A DNA stretch of 10,193 nucleotides from UKL13-2 sp043768625 (GTDB lineage: Bacteria > Pseudomonadota > Gammaproteobacteria > Burkholderiales > Usitatibacteraceae). Positions within the stretch are counted from its first letter, which is position 1. Each line of letters begins with the position of its first letter. Below the pieces are notes generated by a model. That model was not told the origin of the DNA and made no database searches. It saw nothing but the letters and a program-made list of their open reading frames with translations. Of the stretch, positions 7,134 through 10,193 are shown piece by piece. The stretch covers positions 1-10,193 of the forward strand of contig JAYVKG010000025.1 of NCBI GenBank assembly GCA_043768625.1, written 5' to 3'. The position numbers and the translations under genes were made by a program.

Positions 7134-8177
7134 TCAGCCCCCGGAACGTTCGGCGCTGATTAACCACCGGTCGCCGGTTTTGACCAACTTCAGCATCTTG
7201 GTGTTATCGCTCTTGACCGCGTCAGCGCGGTATACCTGCCTGAACACTACCGTGGCAACATTCCCCTGAACGGATGTCTTGATAATTTTCACGTCAACTT
7301 TAATGAGTTTTTTTGGCTCAATGCGTTCTCTCCTTTGTGTTTCCCAGGCAGCCCTTGACATGCCATTCGGCGTCACAAAATCGGGCGCATAAAAACCAAG
7401 GTAACCGGCTGCGTCTTTGGCTGACCACGCCCTCGCCCAAGCTGCGACTGTCGCCTTTGCGTCGGCACTTGCATTACCGGTTACAGGCACACTCAGGGGC
7501 TTCGCCGCAACGGGAGGCGCCGTAGTGGTGGGTTCGGTTCTGAGTTCGGTTTTGGCCTCCGATTTAGGCTCGGCCTTGGGTGCCTGTGCAACTTGCACGG
7601 GTACCGACTTTGCGGTTTCGGCCGAGGCGATTCTGGGCAGATTAAATATATCCTTCACCATGGACAGTTTTCCCTGCGCAGTGACATTGCTCTTATCGAG
7701 CTGCAACGCTTTGTCGTACGAACGCCGCGCCAACTGCGCGTAAATGTCGCCAAGGTTCTCATACGCGGTCGCATAGCTGGGGTGGGTATGGATCGCAAGT
7801 TCAAGTGCGGCCTTGGCCTTGTCGTAATTTCCCTGGTTCGCGTATAGAACGGCGAGGTTATTGTACGGTTCTGGCAGCTCAGGATAATCTTCGGTCAGGC
7901 CGGTGAATACCTGAATCGCGTCGGCATTTTTTTTCTGCTCGGTCAATATCAGGCCTTTCAAAAAACGGCCCTGCGCATCTTTGGGCTGCTGGGTGAGGGC
8001 AACATTTACTTTTGAAAGTGCCTGATCAAGTTTGCCTTGTTGGTATAGTTTGGTCGCGTCCTTGGTATCTTCTGCGGGCCCGGCATAACTAATACCGGAA
8101 AAGCAGAATAGGCTGACGGCCACGGCATGCCTAAGATTGCGGCTTAAATCGGGATTGAGCATTTTGCTATAATTCAT
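7134..8177 (-). CDS. Secreted TPR protein with C-terminal NTF2-like domain
   Basis: This is an exported protein of 347 residues. Residues 1-32 are a signal peptide with probable cleavage after SYA. TPR units follow at about 37-66, 70-102 and 104-138, and a shortened fourth unit at about 138-165. A low-complexity linker rich in Pro, Ala, Glu and Lys (about 183-235, with repeated EPK/EAK/TEP elements) leads to an NTF2-like domain at about 236-345 (AWARAWSAKDAAGYLGFYAPDF and onwards). TPR units usually bind peptides or partner proteins, so a periplasmic scaffold for the following L,D-transpeptidase-like protein is a reasonable inference; no enzymatic motif is visible. It is the first gene of the minus-strand operon, 23 bp before the next. 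The ATG at 8177 has no clear ribosome-binding site, and neither has the ATG at 8162, which would still give a complete signal peptide. Confidence 0.85.
   Translation of the reverse strand: MNYSKMLNPDLSRNLRHAVAVSLFCFSGISYAGPAEDTKDATKLYQQGKLDQALSKVNVALTQQPKDAQGRFLKGLILTEQKKNADAIQVFTGLTEDYPELPEPYNNLAVLYANQGNYDKAKAALELAIHTHPSYATAYENLGDIYAQLARRSYDKALQLDKSNVTAQGKLSMVKDIFNLPRIASAETAKSVPVQVAQAPKAEPKSEAKTELRTEPTTTAPPVAAKPLSVPVTGNASADAKATVAAWARAWSAKDAAGYLGFYAPDFVTPNGMSRAAWETQRRERIEPKKLIKVDVKIIKTSVQGNVATVVFRQVYRADAVKSDNTKMLKLVKTGDRWLISAERSGG
8165..8173 (+). promoter_or_regulatory. Candidate extended -10 promoter for cysS
   Basis: TGCTATAAT is a perfect extended -10 element (TGn plus consensus TATAAT). 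No good -35 hexamer lies 16-18 bp upstream, as is common for extended -10 promoters. Transcription would start near 8180 and give a leader of about 320 bases before cysS. The element lies inside the first codons of the divergent TPR gene, so the two transcription units would overlap slightly at their 5' ends. This is inferred from sequence only. Confidence 0.5.
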
Positions 8178-8190
8178 TGAATTTAATGAA
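8173..8190. repeat. Inverted repeat over the TPR gene start, possible operator
   Basis: TTCATT (8173-8178) and AATGAA (8185-8190) form a perfect 6 bp inverted repeat with a 6-base spacer. It contains the TPR gene start codon and begins at the last base of the plus-strand -10 element. It lies where a dimeric regulator could affect both divergent units. It is AT-rich and short, so chance is a real possibility. Confidence 0.3.
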
Positions 8191-8215
8191 AATCAGTGTT
8201 CCGCAGAAGGTCCCT

Positions 8216-8224
8216 ATTCTACCA
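8216..8224 (-). promoter_or_regulatory. Candidate extended -10 promoter for the TPR-LDT-ppi-lpxH operon
   Basis: Read on the minus strand this is TGGTAGAAT, an extended -10 element whose hexamer TAGAAT differs from TATAAT at one base. Transcription would start near 8209, leaving a leader of about 30 bases before the ATG at 8177, which is a normal distance. No convincing -35 hexamer is seen. It is the best candidate for driving all four minus-strand genes, because no other sizeable gap occurs within that cluster. Confidence 0.45.
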
Positions 8225-8384
8225 ACAATGCATCTGCACTACACACATTCGCTGGGCTAAAGCGGGCTTCTGGTGCCGCGTTGGCAGGCGGCACTGGTGA
8301 GGACTGTTGCGGGATTTGGTACGCGGTTCGGCACCCATTCAGAGTGACATTGCTGAATTTATACCAATTAGCTTTATCGCTGCT

Positions 8385-8405
8385 GGCCTGCTATTTACGC
8401 AGGCC
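8385..8405 (+). other. GC-rich hairpin in the cysS leader
   Basis: GGCCTGC (8385-8391) and GCAGGCC (8399-8405) form a perfect 7 bp stem with a 7-base loop. The bases after it, CATTTATTT, are T-rich but interrupted, so it could be a weak terminator or pause site about 95 bases before cysS. A full rho-independent terminator is not supported. Confidence 0.4.
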
Positions 8406-8500
8406 CATTTATTTCGGGCGCTTCACGCCATGCGACCGCGTACTCAAAGTCAAGTTTCCCGGCGCTGGATCGCTTTTATGTCCGGCCCGTACTGAAAAAG

Positions 8501-9901
8501 ATGAATATGCAACACATTTTTAACTCTCTTGGCAGACAAAAACAACCACTCGAAACGATCGAGCCTGGCAAAGTGCGGATGTATGTATGTGGCCCCACTG
8601 TGTACGATTTCTTCCATATAGGAAACGCACGCACCTTTACCGCGTTTGACATGGTTTATCGTTGGCTGACCACCACCGGTTATGAGGTAAATTTCGTTCG
8701 CAACATTACTGATATTGATGACAAGATCATTGACAGGGCACGCGCCAACCAGGAAACGCTTGAGGCATTAACCACTCGTATGACGGTAGCGTATTTTGAA
8801 GATTCCGCACGTCTCAAATTGCAGCATCCTACGCATAGTCCGCGTGCGACGCACCACATCAATCATATGCTGGAGTTCATTCAACGTCTCGAAAGCAACG
8901 GCAAGGCATATCGGGCCGGTAACGGCGATGTGTACTACGCGGTCCGGGCGTTCAAAGGCTACGGCAAATTATCTGGCAAAAACCTAGATGATTTGCGAGC
9001 GGGAGAACGGGTAGCGATTGATTCTGCCAAGCGTGATCCGCTCGATTTTGTGTTGTGGAAAGCAGCAAAACCAAATGAGCCTCAGTGGCCGTCGCAGTTC
9101 GGCAGCGGCCGCCCCGGTTGGCACATTGAATGCTCGGCGATGTGCGCGGCGCTGCTCGGTGAGCAGATTGATATTCATGGGGGCGGCTTCGATTTACAGT
9201 TTCCGCATCACGAGAATGAGATTGCACAAACCGAAGGTGCGTTCGACGAAAATTCGGGAAAAGTATTTGCCAGATACTGGATGCACGCGGCGTTTCTGAA
9301 TATTGATCATGAAAAAATGTCGAAATCGCAGGGTAATTTTTCCACGCTACGGCAAGTTCTGAACAAGCTCGACGCTGTTCAGGGCGGCGAGACGGTGCGT
9401 TATTTTTTGTTGCGTGGCCACTATCGCAGCGAGATAAATTATTCGTGGGAAATGCTGGAAGATGCGCGTCAGACGTTGCTCGGTTTTTACATCGCGCTGA
9501 AGGAAACACCATGTGCGGCTACAAAACTGGACTGGTCCAGTGAAGCCGCGCAGAAATTCCGCGCCGCGATGGAAGATGATTTCGACACACCGGCCGCCTT
9601 CGCGGTACTTCATGAATTGCGGCGCGAACTCAATCGCAGCAAATCTACAGAAATTGCGGGCCTGTTGAAGGCATTGGGCGCGACGCTGGGGTTCTTCCAG
9701 GATGTGCCGGCAGCGTTCGTGCAGGGTGCCGCGAATACGGATAGCGCGCAGATAGATGTCGAGACACAGGTTGCTGAACGCAATGCCGCAAAGAAATCCG
9801 GAGACTTTGCGCGAGCCGACGCCATCAGGAAGCGGTTGGACGAAACTGGTATCTTGCTTGAAGACAAACCGGGTGGCTTGACTGAATGGCGTCGCAAGTA
9901 G
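8501..9901 (+). CDS. cysS: Cysteinyl-tRNA synthetase CysS
   Basis: CysS is the class I aminoacyl-tRNA synthetase that charges tRNA-Cys, in the cytosol. The protein has 466 residues, close to the E. coli enzyme (461). The Rossmann catalytic core carries the HIGH-type motif HIGN at 39-42 and the KMSKS loop at 272-276. The zinc that selects cysteine is bound by C30 (VCGPTVYD), C211 (WHIECSAM), and H236 and E240 (HHENE). The C-terminal part (about 345-466) is the helical DALR-type and anticodon-recognising region, ending in the typical LEDKPGGLTEWRRK. The ATG at 8501 gives MNMQHIFNSL; an ATG two codons later at 8507 is also possible, and the preceding AAAAAG is a weak ribosome-binding site. It is transcribed away from the TPR operon with a long structured leader. 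The gene that usually follows cysS is not visible, because an insertion element begins 116 bp after the stop. Confidence 0.97.
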   Translation: MNMQHIFNSLGRQKQPLETIEPGKVRMYVCGPTVYDFFHIGNARTFTAFDMVYRWLTTTGYEVNFVRNITDIDDKIIDRARANQETLEALTTRMTVAYFEDSARLKLQHPTHSPRATHHINHMLEFIQRLESNGKAYRAGNGDVYYAVRAFKGYGKLSGKNLDDLRAGERVAIDSAKRDPLDFVLWKAAKPNEPQWPSQFGSGRPGWHIECSAMCAALLGEQIDIHGGGFDLQFPHHENEIAQTEGAFDENSGKVFARYWMHAAFLNIDHEKMSKSQGNFSTLRQVLNKLDAVQGGETVRYFLLRGHYRSEINYSWEMLEDARQTLLGFYIALKETPCAATKLDWSSEAAQKFRAAMEDDFDTPAAFAVLHELRRELNRSKSTEIAGLLKALGATLGFFQDVPAAFVQGAANTDSAQIDVETQVAERNAAKKSGDFARADAIRKRLDETGILLEDKPGGLTEWRRK

Positions 9902-10017
9902 AAGTGCCGCGTGCAGCTTGACGAGTTGGCAGTCAAACATCGCTCTTCCCGCGTACGCTCTCCGGGATTATAAAGTTGGCAGTACTGTTAAAAAAGTTTT
10001 CCCCTCATCAAGGGCGG
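9902..10017. other. Spacer between cysS and the insertion element
   Basis: No gene is visible here. A 10 bp direct repeat, AGTTGGCAGT, occurs at 9924-9933 and 9974-9983, and a short palindrome GCGTACGC lies at 9951-9958. I see no convincing rho-independent terminator for cysS; CCCT (10002-10005) and AGGG (10011-10014) could form only a 4 bp stem after a T-run rather than before one. Confidence 0.5.
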
Positions 10018-10033
10018 TTTCAAATTTAAGGTG

Positions 10034-10068
10034 CAACACCATATTGTGAATCTAACAAAGGGGTGTTG
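10034..10068 (+). repeat. Inverted repeat overlapping the transposase ribosome-binding site
   Basis: CAACACC (10034-10040) and GGTGTTG (10062-10068) are perfectly complementary over 7 bases with a 21-base loop. The right arm includes the last two G of the ribosome-binding site and ends two bases before the ATG. In RNA read into the element from outside, this could mask the start; the left arm also lies in the terminal-repeat region. Confidence 0.4.
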
Positions 10069-10070
10069 AG

Positions 10071-10193
10071 ATGGGAAGCGAGAGTCGAAGTTACACACAG
10101 ATGACGCTGGCGGTGCGCGAAGAGATCAGTCGCGGATTGGCAGCACGGTTTAGCCACGCAAGTATTGCGTTACTTGTAGGGTACTCCTCCTGC
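10071..10193 (+). CDS. IS30-family transposase, N-terminal 41 codons (cut by window edge)
   Basis: The frame opens at the ATG at 10071 and runs to the window end without a stop. Residues 8-41 read YTQMTLAVREEISRGLAA and then RFSHASIALLVGYSSC. This matches the N-terminal helix-turn-helix of IS30 transposases (Y-x-Q-L/M-T, E-x-I-x-x-G/L, S-x-x-x-I-A-x-x-x-G-x-S), which binds the element's terminal repeats. The DDE catalytic domain lies beyond the edge. AAAGGGG at 10057-10063 is a good ribosome-binding site seven bases before the start. Whether the element is complete and active cannot be judged here. Confidence 0.75.
   Translation, partial: MGSESRSYTQMTLAVREEISRGLAARFSHASIALLVGYSSC

Larger units (their letters stand above)
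8178..8500 (+). other. Long structured intergenic region / probable cysS 5' leader
   Basis: This 323-base stretch separates two divergent genes and holds no gene I recognise. In the cysS direction it contains a hairpin with GTGCCGC (8273-8279) and GCGGCAC (8288-8294). A third copy of the pairing sequence, CGGCACC (8329-8335), could compete for GGTGCCG (8272-8278). A separate hairpin lies at 8385-8405. Tandem Cys codons (TGT TGC, 8305-8310) occur in an open frame that runs from 8281 to 8523. It does not resemble a T-box, since no specifier-loop or antiterminator T-box sequence is visible and T-boxes are not expected in this group. A regulatory leader is an inference from these structures. Confidence 0.4.
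10018..10193 (+). mobile_element. IS30-family insertion sequence, left end (partial)
   Basis: The transposase start at 10071 and the AT-rich sequence before it (TTTCAAATTTAAGGTGCAACACC from about 10018) look like the left terminal repeat and short leader of an IS30-family element. The exact outer end cannot be fixed, because the right end and the target duplication lie outside the window; 10018 is an estimate. The element was probably inserted downstream of cysS, in the same orientation as cysS. Confidence 0.65.

Noticed and set aside
8307..8495. A 62-codon frame from TTG 8307 with a hydrophobic middle, ending five bases before the cysS start
   Set aside because: GAGGA at 8299-8303 is too close (3 bases) to the rare TTG start, the product resembles nothing I know, and the frame lies in a region better explained as leader. 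Conservation in relatives would be needed to accept it.
8178..8500. T-box riboswitch for cysS
   Set aside because: No T-box consensus, specifier loop or strong terminator/antiterminator is visible, and T-boxes are essentially a Gram-positive feature.
9347..9940. A 197-codon open frame on the minus strand, and a 186-codon one at 8952-9512
   Set aside because: Both lie opposite the highly conserved cysS coding sequence and show no recognisable protein features.
9985..10020. Rho-independent terminator for cysS (A-run, T-run and CCCT/AGGG)
   Set aside because: The possible stem has only 4 bp and follows the T-run; no T-tract comes after it on either strand in the right arrangement.
1..10193. 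CRISPR array, tRNA or rRNA genes, phage or defence genes
   Set aside because: No regularly spaced repeats, no cloverleaf or rRNA-like sequence, and every long gene is assigned to a housekeeping or envelope family.

Overview
This is a chromosomal housekeeping segment of a Gram-negative bacterium, most likely a betaproteobacterium. The evidence is the folC-dedD-cvpA-purF-metZ gene order, an lpxH gene (lipid A synthesis, hence an outer membrane), and a cysS gene divergent from a TPR/L,D-transpeptidase/cyclophilin/lpxH cluster. I cannot assign a genus.

Layout. Positions 1-4359 (+ strand) form a tightly packed operon: the 3' end of folC, a SPOR-domain protein of DedD type, cvpA, purF and metZ. 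Gaps are 0-50 bp and purF and metZ overlap by one base. Positions 4372-8177 (- strand) form a second operon, read from right to left: a secreted TPR protein, a secreted YafK-type L,D-transpeptidase-like protein, a periplasmic cyclophilin and lpxH. The two operons converge tail to tail with only 12 bp between metZ and lpxH. Positions 8178-8500 are a long non-coding region between the divergent TPR gene and cysS. It holds a good extended -10 promoter on each strand and several perfect inverted repeats in the probable cysS leader. cysS fills 8501-9901. After about 115 bp the left end and the first 41 codons of an IS30-family transposase begin, cut by the window edge.

How the genes fit together. 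The plus-strand operon combines C1/purine/methionine metabolism (FolC, PurF, MetZ) with two cell-envelope proteins (DedD-like, CvpA). The minus-strand operon looks dedicated to the envelope: peptidoglycan/lipoprotein remodelling, periplasmic protein folding and lipid A assembly. The TPR protein and the L,D-transpeptidase-like protein end in what look like homologous NTF2-like domains, which suggests that they work as a pair.

I see no defence system, CRISPR array, tRNA, rRNA or prophage. The least explained parts are the structured region upstream of cysS and the paired-domain envelope operon. All complete genes appear intact, without frameshifts.
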